Below, piece by piece: positions 1 to 8,798 of a stretch of 33,769 nucleotides of DNA (within the stretch, counting starts at the first letter, position 1; the number at the start of each line of letters is the position of its first letter). Position numbers and translations under genes: made by a program. Source of the stretch: an uncultured Clostridium sp. (GTDB taxonomy: Bacteria > Bacillota > Clostridia > Lachnospirales > Lachnospiraceae); the NCBI GenBank assembly GCA_947178445.1, contig CAMWYJ010000029.1, positions 1 through 33,769 on the forward strand, written 5' to 3'. The notes under the pieces were generated by a model. That model searched no databases. It had not been told where the DNA came from and worked only from the letters and a program-made list of their open reading frames with translations.

Positions 1-2
1 TG

Positions 3-158
3 TCCGTATTGCAGACAATGACATGCTTTTTTCGGTGGTGTCTGACCGGAATTGATGCACATGTGGTTTTCAAGAAGGCAAAGATCAAAGGCGACCATTA
101 CCTCTATGCATTTGAGGATGCAGGGAAGGCTCCCAGGGAAAAAGCCACCTATAATTAA
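3..158 (+). CDS. 3' end of an unidentified plus-strand gene (cut by window edge)
   Basis: An open frame enters from the left edge and ends at TAA 156-158, giving about 51 residues ending in GKAPREKATYN. I do not recognise the family. A second frame (from base 2) is also open for 17 codons and reads VRIADNDMLFSVVSDRN before its stop at 53-55. The first part of that frame and the last part of the first frame both look protein-like, so a frameshift near base 45-52 is possible. The gene converges on the minus-strand operon and their stop codons overlap (155-157 against 156-158). No terminator with a T tract is visible between them. Confidence 0.4.
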   Translation, partial: SVLQTMTCFFRWCLTGIDAHVVFKKAKIKGDHYLYAFEDAGKAPREKATYN

Positions 159-1096
159 CGCTTTACCCGCCGTACATCTTTTATAAGTTTATGAGAAGGA
201 AAAAACATTTCATCCAACCACACAACAGTCTTTAAACTGATAATTTTCCGCAGTTTTCCATTCCATAAAAATTCATATTTATAAAATTTACCCCTTCCTT
301 CAAAAGATATAATATCAAAAGATTTCGCCGCCCATTTCAAATCAGCCTCTGTAAAATCCTTTCTTAAATATAATTCTCCGTTTCTCAATGCTGGAATCCT
401 GCGTATCAGATATTCATCTTTGTAGAAATTCAATACGAACTGACCATATGTTTCAAATTCAGAAAATCCGCTCCTGGGCAGTTCACTCCTTTCAATTGCA
501 TTAATTATTTTCTCCCAGTATATCTGCCCGGGAATATTGTCATTTTCTTCTATTTTATTTAATAGTGAAAGAACAATTTCTTTTCTTAATACCATATGTT
601 CAGAGATGAAAGAAAAACCGGTTTCTCTTATCCTTAAATCAGGAAGCAATGTCTGAATCGTTTTAAAATATGGTAAATGGTACTCTGATTTTACATCAAA
701 AAAAAGTCTCCCATCTCTTCTGGACATTGCAAGGCGTTTCAATGGAATTGTATCAGCATCCCATACCAAATATTCTTCCTCATCGCATACCCTGGCATAG
801 CCCAACTTAAGAAATTGCTGAAAGTACCACCCTGTGCGTTTCACAGCATGCAGATTCCTATGCTTGACTGCTTGCTTCACAGTCTGGAAACTTAGACCTT
901 CCAACATTTTATCTTCATCCATGAAACATATATCTGAAATTTTTTCACATTTCTGCTGCAGACTTGCACTTCCAACTATGATAATTTTTTTATGCCGAAT
1001 ATTCCGCTTAACGTATAAAATTGTTTCATTCAATATCCACATATTTGCTGAACTCACAGGTATAACTATATTCATATTAAACGCTTTGTTTGCCAA
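155..1096 (-). CDS. Putative glycosyltransferase, DUF6492-like
   Basis: This is the last gene of the long minus-strand operon, 313 residues. It resembles DUF6492-type proteins, GT-A-like transferases found in glycan loci. A likely metal-binding DAD triad sits in WDADT at residues 112-116, and an aromatic WYFQQ segment precedes it at 90-94. No signal peptide or membrane segment is visible, so it should be cytoplasmic. The start used is TTG at 1096, with AAGGA five bases upstream, 14 bases after the previous stop; an ATG at 1075 in front of NIVIPVSS has no obvious ribosome binding site but begins where the fold begins. Donor and acceptor are unknown. It lacks the small Rossmann domain that many neighbours carry. 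Confidence 0.7.
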   Translation of the reverse strand: MANKAFNMNIVIPVSSANMWILNETILYVKRNIRHKKIIIVGSASLQQKCEKISDICFMDEDKMLEGLSFQTVKQAVKHRNLHAVKRTGWYFQQFLKLGYARVCDEEEYLVWDADTIPLKRLAMSRRDGRLFFDVKSEYHLPYFKTIQTLLPDLRIRETGFSFISEHMVLRKEIVLSLLNKIEENDNIPGQIYWEKIINAIERSELPRSGFSEFETYGQFVLNFYKDEYLIRRIPALRNGELYLRKDFTEADLKWAAKSFDIISFEGRGKFYKYEFLWNGKLRKIISLKTVVWLDEMFFPSHKLIKDVRRVKR

Positions 1097-1110
1097 GTCA
1101 ATCCTTAATA

Positions 1111-2235
1111 CTAGACAAATAATTCCTCCACTGAAATTGTTTTATATCCGCATTTCTTTTTAATTTCTTTGTTTATGGTCTGATATTCATAAAACGGTGT
1201 TATCACTATAATATCTACCATCTCCCAATCCTCTGTCCAGTCTACAATTTTCAATCCTGGGAAAACAAGGTTTCTATTTCTATCAATACCAAAACTTACT
1301 TTTATGTCACTTTTAACAAGTTCACTAAATAATCTTTGACCCACATCCCCCATGCCATAAATTGCTATCGTTCTAAAATCATTTCTATTAAAATACTCTG
1401 ATATTTTTTTATTATCCTGATAATATTGTATCCATTTATTCATAAGTTTTATTGTTTTAAAATACTTATCTGAAAGTTTTCTATATCTATTTAACTCATC
1501 CACTACATTTGTGTCAAAACCTTCAATTTTTTTTTGTTCCATCAAAAATTTCCAATATTGCACATTTTGAGAGTCCACTTTATCCCTGTATAACAGACTA
1601 GCTGACATGCCTTCCTTTACAGCCGTATATCCGTCTGTAGACGATATTCCGCTGGAGTCATAATGAGTAATAACTATTGGGGAACATGCGAAGGAACATT
1701 TTTTCAGATAACATCTACTAAAAAAATCATAATCCATTCTGACTTTAAAAAAGGGATTAAAATTACCCACCTTGCCAAATACATCCCTGCGTATAAACGT
1801 GGCCTGATGAGGAATCATAGAACTTTCCCATAAACGCAGCCCCTCTTCCTCATCTTTGGGAATACAGGCATTTAAAATAGTTGAAATAGAAAACGTATAT
1901 ATTTCAGAGGGATTTTCTTCCAACTTTTTTGATACAATATCCAATGCTAAATCATTTATGAAATAATCACCACTATTAAGGAAAAAAAGATATTCGCCTT
2001 CCGCCTTACCTATTCCTTTATTAAATGCATCACTAATTCCCTCATCCCGTTCACTACTGACATTTAACTTTTCATGTGAACGCTTGTTCAACTCGGCTAA
2101 TGTCCGATCTGTAGAACCGCCATCAATCACAATATACTCGAAATCTCTATAACGTTGAACCAAAACAGAATCTACCGTTCTGCCTATAGAGTCCTCTGCG
2201 TTGTAACATATTGTAATAATTGAAAATTTAGTCAT
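1111..2235 (-). CDS. Family 2 glycosyltransferase with C-terminal Rossmann-like domain
   Basis: 374 residues, cytoplasmic. The N-terminal GT2 domain begins TKFSIITICYN and has IDGGSTD (37-43) and NSGD (87-90) in place of the usual DxD, as in WcaE-like GT2 enzymes. It should transfer a sugar from a nucleotide donor to the growing glycan. From about residue 287 to the end lies a separate domain starting RTIAIYGMGDVGQRL and ending ISVEELF, the small Rossmann-like module shared across this locus. The linker before it (MNKW...YF) resembles the linker in the WbsX-type protein at 5233-6750 and the stand-alone protein at 10914-11402. The start at 2235 is chosen for GGAGG six bases upstream; the frame is open further, to 2256. 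A 143-base gap precedes it with no convincing promoter. Confidence 0.85.
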   Translation of the reverse strand: MTKFSIITICYNAEDSIGRTVDSVLVQRYRDFEYIVIDGGSTDRTLAELNKRSHEKLNVSSERDEGISDAFNKGIGKAEGEYLFFLNSGDYFINDLALDIVSKKLEENPSEIYTFSISTILNACIPKDEEEGLRLWESSMIPHQATFIRRDVFGKVGNFNPFFKVRMDYDFFSRCYLKKCSFACSPIVITHYDSSGISSTDGYTAVKEGMSASLLYRDKVDSQNVQYWKFLMEQKKIEGFDTNVVDELNRYRKLSDKYFKTIKLMNKWIQYYQDNKKISEYFNRNDFRTIAIYGMGDVGQRLFSELVKSDIKVSFGIDRNRNLVFPGLKIVDWTEDWEMVDIIVITPFYEYQTINKEIKKKCGYKTISVEELFV

Positions 2236-2378
2236 AGACACCCTCCATCCCAACATTTCTAAATTTAATGGATTCTCAACATCAACTCCCCTTAACTAAG
2301 TGCTGTCAGTTCAAAATTCATCTTATTCCTTCCGATCTATAATGATATTATATCTATCTAAAGCAGATTTACGCGAAA

Positions 2379-3914
2379 CTACAGCCCCAACGCCTCCACA
2401 ATCCTCTTACAGTTACAGCCATCCCCATATCGATGCATCTTTTTCCTTAATACCCGTCGCTTTTCTCCCGTAGAGTCTACACCCGCCCCGATCTCCCTTA
2501 CAAAAGAGCAAAAGTCCTCAAAGGAAAACAATTCCTTGCCTGGCAGCCACTCCTTAATATTGGGAAATACAAACCCTCTGCTTTTCGCATATTCCTCCAC
2601 ATCGTCCAGCGTAAATCCAAGCGGCCGATCCAGCAGCATATAGTCCACTGCGGCTGAGGAATAATCACTGATCATAGCGTCCGCATGCCCCAGCAGCTGG
2701 TTGATCTGTATGTCCAGATCCGCAAGCTGTTCATTGTCCAGCGCCACTATATTTCCCATATCAAACCTGCCTATTTTTTCCCTGTCCTGGAACGGGTGCA
2801 GCTTTAAGACAAGCACCATATCAAGACTCCGTAAAAGCCCATCCAACTGCGATAATTCCTCATATGTACTGACTAGGGGAAGTCCTGTCTGCCCCTCCAG
2901 ATCATACTCGTTCAGATTATCAAGCCCTGCTTTCGCCGTGCGGAATGTCGGCAGCCAGAAAATGTATTTCTGCGCTTTTGCAACTCCCAGCTTCTCCTGC
3001 CAGTCCCTGGCGGGACAGAAGAGCCAATCCTGCTTTGCATATCCCGTCACCAGCATCTGGTCAGCCCGGAGTCCATAAATATCCTGGTGAATTTTTGAAT
3101 AGACTTCACTGATCACCGTCGTATATTCATATCTTTTCTCACAGCGCACAAAATTCACCCTCGTTTTGAAACCACAGCCATGCCACAGTTGAACGCGTGT
3201 CTGATCCGGGCGGCAGTTTCTCGCAAATCCGTATGCGTCCGTAAAAAAGATGTACTTTGCAAGACAAAGCGCCCTGTAATAGCGGTCGCGCTCCTCCCTG
3301 TTTTCTGAGACAGACCAGTCAAAGGACAAAAACTCGACGTTTTTATAGTTTCGCCACTTATCAAACTCCTGCGGGTTCTTTACCAGCCAGACCAATTGAT
3401 ACCGTTCGTTATACCCTTGCGCAAGCATATATTCAAACAAAGCCCGTGCGTTATCCGCAAAGTCCATTCCCTTCACATAGGCAGAACTCTGAGGACCGCT
3501 GCGAAATACAATCCTATTTTCGAGCGCATGATTCTGATAATGCTCCCGGTATACCAGCTCACATTCCGTATCCCGGTTTGCAAAATAGTAAATAATATCT
3601 GCATTTTCCGCGACACAGCTACTTTGGCATAAAGTCTCATAATCCTCTCGGTAATAGTCATCCGTGATTAGAAGGATGTTCTCCTTCCAATCGATCTGTG
3701 AAAGATAGGACGAGTCCATTACCGGCAGTCTTCTGCCGCAGAACAGCAATTCCCCCTGACTGCGCTTATTGTCATCTATGATTCCCAAAAGCTTATCCTG
3801 CAATGGGAATCGGGCACACAATTCCCTGAGATAGGATTCGGATTTTCCATAACAGACAATACCCTTGCCCACAACACTCTCTATATTTTCCTGCACTAAA
3901 CGTTCCAGTCTCAT
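2379..3914 (-). CDS. CDP-glycerol glycerophosphotransferase-family protein with N-terminal Rossmann-like domain
   Basis: 511 residues. The main domain (about 120-511) fits the TagB/TagF glycerophosphotransferase family (PF04464), which transfers glycerol-phosphate or a similar polyol phosphate from a CDP donor. Family landmarks are visible: LWHGCGFK at 243-250, the KLHP segment with H373, and SDYSS at 416-420. Residues 17-105 form the locus-wide Rossmann-like module (IVCYGKSESYL, then IIDDNK). There are no membrane segments, so it is probably cytoplasmic or peripheral. AGGAG lies six bases before the ATG. It suggests that the glycan carries phosphodiester-linked polyol groups, in line with the LicD protein at 15428-16681; the actual substrate is inference. 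Confidence 0.85.
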   Translation of the reverse strand: MRLERLVQENIESVVGKGIVCYGKSESYLRELCARFPLQDKLLGIIDDNKRSQGELLFCGRRLPVMDSSYLSQIDWKENILLITDDYYREDYETLCQSSCVAENADIIYYFANRDTECELVYREHYQNHALENRIVFRSGPQSSAYVKGMDFADNARALFEYMLAQGYNERYQLVWLVKNPQEFDKWRNYKNVEFLSFDWSVSENREERDRYYRALCLAKYIFFTDAYGFARNCRPDQTRVQLWHGCGFKTRVNFVRCEKRYEYTTVISEVYSKIHQDIYGLRADQMLVTGYAKQDWLFCPARDWQEKLGVAKAQKYIFWLPTFRTAKAGLDNLNEYDLEGQTGLPLVSTYEELSQLDGLLRSLDMVLVLKLHPFQDREKIGRFDMGNIVALDNEQLADLDIQINQLLGHADAMISDYSSAAVDYMLLDRPLGFTLDDVEEYAKSRGFVFPNIKEWLPGKELFSFEDFCSFVREIGAGVDSTGEKRRVLRKKMHRYGDGCNCKRIVEALGL

Positions 3915-3944
3915 GTGAGACTCCTGTCCCCCCTTTACATAAAT

Positions 3945-5141
3945 TCAAAAGCAAAAGCGGAACGTATCCCTCACCCACCTTGGCTTTTTCCAATATAGCC
4001 TGTTCTCCAAAATACCACGCTCCATGAGCGACTGCTTAATAGACTTCATGGTTTCTTCATTGTCCACCGCAATTAAAATCTTGTCATAATCTTCCGGATG
4101 AAGCTCTTCCGGTCCTTTGACTCTTCCCGATATACGGTTAGAATCAAATAATTCCACCCTCTTAAAATAACCTGTTTCACACACTTGGGCGTGATAACAG
4201 CTTCCTACACTTCCGGCTCCATAGAGTGCAATAGAAATCCCCTTCTTAAAATCTTCAAAGGGAAAAAGCCAGAATTTCTCACTTTTTACTCCTAAACCTA
4301 TTCTCAGCATATGACGCAAAGCTGCCACAGAGTAATATCTTACCTGATCATAAAGCTCCTCTGATTGATCAGCTATGTCCAATAAATCACATAACAACCG
4401 TTGATAAGAATCAATCGCCCTGACATCCCTTTTTAATGATATTGAAGCACTATGGATTCTGTAATGATACAGGGATTTTTCCAAAATCCCCACTCTGTTT
4501 GAATGCAGAATACACTTAAGAACGCTAAGTACGTCCTCCCCCCAATATACATGTTCATTTATCTCCGACAATACGTTCATAATAATTTCTTTTTTGATTA
4601 ACTTATCCACCAGATGAGGTTCTATTTTCCTGTCCCTTGCATAATCTGTTCCAAACGCCAATATCCCTGGCAATATTTTCTTCTGCACCGCCTCATAATC
4701 ATACACTCCTGGGGCGGCCTCATTGCATCTTTGAATCGACAGTCCTCCCTTCTCATAAATCAACCCACAACAAACCATATCCAGCGAATTTCCCCTGGCA
4801 TACCCCAACATTTCCTCATACATATTGACATCAATCCAATCATCGCTGTCCACAAACCCTATATATTCGCCCTTTGCACAGGTGACCCCTGTTTTTCTCG
4901 CATAACTCTGCCCATGGTTTTCAATATGGAGCACTCTGACATTATCATATCTGGCTGCATATTCATCACAGATAGAACCACTGGCGTCCGTGGAACCATC
5001 ATCCACAAGTACAATCTCCATACTCTCTACCGTCTGAGCCACCACACTATTCAGGCATTCCCTCAAATATTCTGCCGTATTATAAACAGGAACTATAATC
5101 GATAGCTGCTTCTCATATCTGTTATGTTCCATCCCTATCAT
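3945..5141 (-). CDS. Family 2 glycosyltransferase with C-terminal Rossmann-like domain
   Basis: 398 residues. A classic GT2 domain: LSIIVPVYN at 13-21, VDDGSTD around 46-52, and the metal-binding FVDSDDW with DSDD at 98-101. Residues 302-398 are the extra Rossmann-like module (ISIALYGAGSVGS, FDSNR, then a conserved end around RLYW). The ATG at 5141 overlaps the stop of the small upstream frame at 5138-5221 as ATGA, which argues for translational coupling and for this start; an internal ATG at 5132 also has GAGGG at a good distance. The enzyme should add one sugar in the cytoplasm. Donor and linkage cannot be read from sequence. Confidence 0.85.
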   Translation of the reverse strand: MIGMEHNRYEKQLSIIVPVYNTAEYLRECLNSVVAQTVESMEIVLVDDGSTDASGSICDEYAARYDNVRVLHIENHGQSYARKTGVTCAKGEYIGFVDSDDWIDVNMYEEMLGYARGNSLDMVCCGLIYEKGGLSIQRCNEAAPGVYDYEAVQKKILPGILAFGTDYARDRKIEPHLVDKLIKKEIIMNVLSEINEHVYWGEDVLSVLKCILHSNRVGILEKSLYHYRIHSASISLKRDVRAIDSYQRLLCDLLDIADQSEELYDQVRYYSVAALRHMLRIGLGVKSEKFWLFPFEDFKKGISIALYGAGSVGSCYHAQVCETGYFKRVELFDSNRISGRVKGPEELHPEDYDKILIAVDNEETMKSIKQSLMERGILENRLYWKKPRWVRDTFRFCF

Positions 5142-5221
5142 CCCTCACTTTTTGCAGTTGCTTTCTCTGACTCGATTCCTTTTTCTGCCGCATCCGCAAC
5201 CTGATCAATTGTGTAATCCAT
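5138..5221 (-). CDS. Small protein of 27 residues, unknown function
   Basis: A short frame fills the gap between the WbsX-type gene and the GT2 gene. It starts with ATG at 5221, with AAGGA seven bases upstream, and stops at 5138-5140, overlapping the next ATG as ATGA. The product begins MDYTIDQVADAAEKG, is charged and Ala/Glu/Lys-rich, and should be mostly helical. I recognise no family. It may be a real small protein, a coupling peptide for the downstream GT2 gene, or the relic of a larger gene. The good ribosome binding site and exact fit between neighbours support translation; its size makes function uncertain. Confidence 0.45.
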   Translation of the reverse strand: MDYTIDQVADAAEKGIESEKATAKSEG

Positions 5222-5232
5222 TGCCATATCCT

Positions 5233-6750
5233 TTACAGCCCTATTTGGAATTCTGACTCTTTCAGAATTGTCTCTAAAGAAATCAGCTTATAGTCACCAT
5301 ACTTTATCAACTCTGCGCGGATATCTTCCATAAAAAATACAGACGATACTACGATTACATCACATTCTGGCAATTGAACCGATGGAAGATAAACCGGCAC
5401 TGGTGTGCATAGTTTATCCCCCTTGCGGTCAACCAAAAATGCAACCTGCACACAGCTGTCTTTCATTTCCTCTATAAAATGCCTTCCCAGAATCCCATAC
5501 CCATATAGCCCTATTTTATTATATCCCTTATCCAGTAGGTACTTGTCAAGCCTGATGCCTTTCTCCCGCAAAGTCATCCAGGCATCCAGTAAATTCAGGT
5601 ATGCTTCAAATTTATTGCTTCTTTGCTGTATATATCGTATTTCATCCTCATCCGCGCGTGTTTTATTGTGATACTCTGTAATCTTATCTTTATAGTTTTC
5701 TTTTGCCGTCGGGATCATCTCTAAAAATGCCCTGCCATATTGCACATCCGGCTCCAGGTACATCCCTTCCCCCCACTCGTTCCATGCATTGATAAAGACT
5801 ATCTCATTGCCGTCCGCGGCATTTTTTGCCATTAGTTCTGTCAGGTAACAGCCGAATTTTTCCGGCGTGGCATGTGCAATCACCATTCCTTTCCTGCCTC
5901 TTCTCGGCGTATCATCATACCCCACAAAGCCACCATAATATATATTCTGTCTGGAAACAGGAACCGCATTTAATATTTTGCTCCACACATCGTCATATTC
6001 TATTATCCTCACCGTATTTTGTATCTGGGATTCTGAAAAACTCCTGCTGCTCTTTCCCGGTTCACTGTATAAAACGGCATCCAGGCAGCTTTCGTGCGAG
6101 TTTAAAAATCCCCCTATTACATATAACCCCTGCAGCCCGTTTTCCTCTGCCAGTTTTCTCCAAAAAGACAGCATTTCATCCAGACAGGGGATACTTTTAT
6201 AAATCATAAACAATGGCTTTCCGTCAACCCTGATATACCTGGGATCCCGGAAAAAAGGAAGCATATAGTCAAAATGCTCCTTCCACTGCTCCTCTGTTCC
6301 ATATGCCTGCTCCAGCAGGATTCCATTCCCTTCCCTCTCCTGGCTGGCATCCATTACATTTGACCATACATTTGCTCCACGGATCTGACTCCATGTCCTC
6401 GCCCAGGATTCATTTGCCCAGTAAAAGCAGAATGGCATGTCAATATCCGTCCACTCCAATAAGTTTTCTACAGGTTTTTCCAATATCTGCCTGCCATCCT
6501 TAAACCAATAATGGTATATACAGACACCATCCACACCATACTGTTTCATAAGGTCTGCCTGCCACTGCATCGTACCCTTATCCAGCAGATCATAATAGTA
6601 GTTATCCAGCGGGATATGGGGCTGGCAATGTCCAGCAAACAGTGGCTGCGCTTTTCTGGCAGCCACCCAGTCTGTAAAGCCTTCCCCCCACCACTCATCG
6701 TTTTCTTTTACCCTGTGGAATTGCGGCAGATAAAACGCTAAAACCTTCAT
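5233..6750 (-). CDS. WbsX-type (GH99-like) glycosyltransferase-associated protein with C-terminal Rossmann-like domain
   Basis: 505 residues. The first ~370 match the WbsX family (PF14307): the start LAFYLPQFHRVKENDEWW, then GEGFTDW (22-28), IYHYWF (78-83), WANESWARTW (111-120) and NAWNEWGEG (321-329). Members occur in O-antigen and capsule loci and have a GH99-like barrel; they are thought to process or transfer sugars, but the reaction is not well defined. Residues 411-505 are the Rossmann-like module (KIGLYGYGILGRHF, VDRKGD, ISLETIL), preceded by a linker (LLDAWM...LDKYL) like those of the proteins at 1111-2235 and 10914-11402. AAGGAAG precedes the ATG. No signal peptide is seen. Confidence 0.85.
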   Translation of the reverse strand: MKVLAFYLPQFHRVKENDEWWGEGFTDWVAARKAQPLFAGHCQPHIPLDNYYYDLLDKGTMQWQADLMKQYGVDGVCIYHYWFKDGRQILEKPVENLLEWTDIDMPFCFYWANESWARTWSQIRGANVWSNVMDASQEREGNGILLEQAYGTEEQWKEHFDYMLPFFRDPRYIRVDGKPLFMIYKSIPCLDEMLSFWRKLAEENGLQGLYVIGGFLNSHESCLDAVLYSEPGKSSRSFSESQIQNTVRIIEYDDVWSKILNAVPVSRQNIYYGGFVGYDDTPRRGRKGMVIAHATPEKFGCYLTELMAKNAADGNEIVFINAWNEWGEGMYLEPDVQYGRAFLEMIPTAKENYKDKITEYHNKTRADEDEIRYIQQRSNKFEAYLNLLDAWMTLREKGIRLDKYLLDKGYNKIGLYGYGILGRHFIEEMKDSCVQVAFLVDRKGDKLCTPVPVYLPSVQLPECDVIVVSSVFFMEDIRAELIKYGDYKLISLETILKESEFQIGL

Positions 6751-6817
6751 TTTCAGAATCTTCCTTACCTTCTTTTCTTAATTTATTATCTTTGCCGTTT
6801 ATACTTTTTTCATGTTG

Positions 6818-8755
6818 TTATACGCAAAAATGGTGTTTTAATCCCTGTTCTTCTAACATCGGGATTACCTGCTCCTGATTTCTTTCATCCAGACACAGTA
6901 CCACTCCACAATCCTCTGATACCCTGACTTCTGATAAATACCTTACCGGCATCCCATCAAATAGCTCCGGCTTATCCCGCCCGTCAGACACCACATATGC
7001 TTCCACATCAGGCAAGAACATTTTATGCTTTTCGGCCATATCCCCTATGCCATAAACAAGTATTCTGGGATACTTTGTGCAAAACCTCTCCAATGCCCCC
7101 AGTAAGATTCTTTCCTTCATCTTATTAAAATCGTCAAAAACACCATACTGCCTTCTGACTTGAGCTGCGATCTGGTTCAGATAATACTGCGAATTTACCT
7201 CTTTTATAGAGGCATATTCCGAGCTTTCAACAATCCCGGAATAATAGCCTGCATCCTGGGCAAGATAACTCCATATGTATGGCAGATAGGGACACTCTTC
7301 CTCTTCCAGATTCCCCAGCTTTTTCAAGATACAGCCACGGCTCCAGAAATCCTCTGCTATCCTGAATGGCGCCTTAAGCCCAGAGACCTGGCATCTGAGT
7401 CCTAATTTTTCCGTTATATGCCGCACTGTTTTATAATTCCCGTTCCACCCTCTCCCATACTCCTTAAAATATTCCCCAAAATCAGGCTGTGGTGTCGCCA
7501 GAAATCCTAACCGGGATTCTTTTTCAAACAGATCCAATATCCCCCATATATGTTCAGTACTTTTAATCATATTTTCCCATACATTATAAAAATATGATTT
7601 CCCTATGCAGCTTGGCTTCCTGTCAGATGACATATCTGCATCATGGAGCATACATACAAAATCATAATTACTGAATCCTGCAAGTATCTCCGCTATTTCG
7701 TTTAACTTAATTGTCTTACATTTAATTCCCTGCATTTCGTAGATATCCAGCAATTCACTGCACTCAGAAAAAATGCTTACCGTGAAACCGGACGGCACTC
7801 CCCGCAGGTAATCCAATATATATTCCGCCGACTCCTTGAAGGCAACTAAAACTATGACAGCTACCTTCCTGTCAGCGCCCTTGTCCTGGCCTGCCGGGAT
7901 AATGTACTGCAAATGGAGGCTTCTCTGTAAATCTGCCATATTCAATGTACGGATAATGTTGTCCCAGATAAGGTTTACATCATAATCTGTTGCATTTTTT
8001 ACATAGTCAATTGCCTGTCGCAGGTTCTGCTGCGTTTGTAGGTTTAATGTGTTAAATGCAAGCTGCTGCTTTTTCAGAAACGGGAAATTCCGCTTTTCAA
8101 TAAGTTCATAGGAAATCATCCCATATTGCATATAGTTATTTGCAATATTAACGGAATCATTTGGCTCTGTATCAGCCAATGTGGCAAAACTATATCCTAA
8201 ACTGCTAAAATAGTGTGTAAACCTCACTTCGTGCCGTGATACCACATCTCTGAAGGCAGCATAATAAGGCATTTCCTCCCAGTATACTCTGAATTGGCGG
8301 CAGCGCAGCATTCTGGAGCGGATTACAAGGAAATACGATTGGATATGCTCATACATATATCCCATGCTAATGCTTTGGCATTCCCCATGCTTTGCCAAAC
8401 CCCAGAAATCAACATCTTTCTCCCCCATCTCAGCAAATATGTCTTCCATAGGCTTAAAAGGACCAAACATTGAGTCATTAGCCAGTACCAGTTCATCATA
8501 TTGCAGGACTTTTTCCCAGCCTAAGAAATCACATAGGGCATCCTTAAATCCACCCGCGTCATAACCTATATTTTTCCTGTAGAATATCTCATCCGCATAT
8601 TCTTCAAGGATGTCCAATCCGCCAGCAATTTCCGTTTCATTACAGACCACTGCGATATAATCCACACAGGTACCCAGCTCTTTCAGCATACAGCCTATAT
8701 ATCTATCCACTATATTTTGTTTATCATATGTAAGATAAATACATAAGCGCTTCAT
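6818..8755 (-). CDS. RgpF-type (rhamnan synthesis F) glycosyltransferase with C-terminal Rossmann-like domain
   Basis: 645 residues. The N-terminal part matches the RgpF family (PF05045): MKRLCIYLTYDKQNIVDRYI, KNIGYDAGGFKDAL (61-74) and LANDSMFGPF (91-100). In streptococcal rhamnose polysaccharide synthesis, RgpF-type proteins help extend rhamnan chains. A second stretch from about 295 contains FVCMLHDADMSSDRK, consistent with a DxD-like site. The last 84 residues (562-645, ILVYGIGDMAEKHK) are a divergent copy of the locus-wide Rossmann-like module. AAGGAG lies eight bases before the ATG. No dTDP-rhamnose genes lie in this window, so the precise donor is open. Confidence 0.85.
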   Translation of the reverse strand: MKRLCIYLTYDKQNIVDRYIGCMLKELGTCVDYIAVVCNETEIAGGLDILEEYADEIFYRKNIGYDAGGFKDALCDFLGWEKVLQYDELVLANDSMFGPFKPMEDIFAEMGEKDVDFWGLAKHGECQSISMGYMYEHIQSYFLVIRSRMLRCRQFRVYWEEMPYYAAFRDVVSRHEVRFTHYFSSLGYSFATLADTEPNDSVNIANNYMQYGMISYELIEKRNFPFLKKQQLAFNTLNLQTQQNLRQAIDYVKNATDYDVNLIWDNIIRTLNMADLQRSLHLQYIIPAGQDKGADRKVAVIVLVAFKESAEYILDYLRGVPSGFTVSIFSECSELLDIYEMQGIKCKTIKLNEIAEILAGFSNYDFVCMLHDADMSSDRKPSCIGKSYFYNVWENMIKSTEHIWGILDLFEKESRLGFLATPQPDFGEYFKEYGRGWNGNYKTVRHITEKLGLRCQVSGLKAPFRIAEDFWSRGCILKKLGNLEEEECPYLPYIWSYLAQDAGYYSGIVESSEYASIKEVNSQYYLNQIAAQVRRQYGVFDDFNKMKERILLGALERFCTKYPRILVYGIGDMAEKHKMFLPDVEAYVVSDGRDKPELFDGMPVRYLSEVRVSEDCGVVLCLDERNQEQVIPMLEEQGLKHHFCV

Positions 8756-8798
8756 TTATACGACTCCTTGACAATGTTTTTTCTTTTCCCCATACACC

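Noticed and set aside
2236-2378. Possible internal promoter before the GT2 gene at 1111-2235
   Set aside because: A TATAAT is present on the minus strand but no acceptable -35 at the right distance.
4614-5105. Plus-strand frame of 163 codons inside the GT2 gene
   Set aside because: Shadow of a well-supported GT2 gene on the other strand.
8754-8795. 13-codon frame ending at the RgpF-type gene start (ATGA overlap)
   Set aside because: Too short and without a good ribosome binding site; the overlap may be chance.
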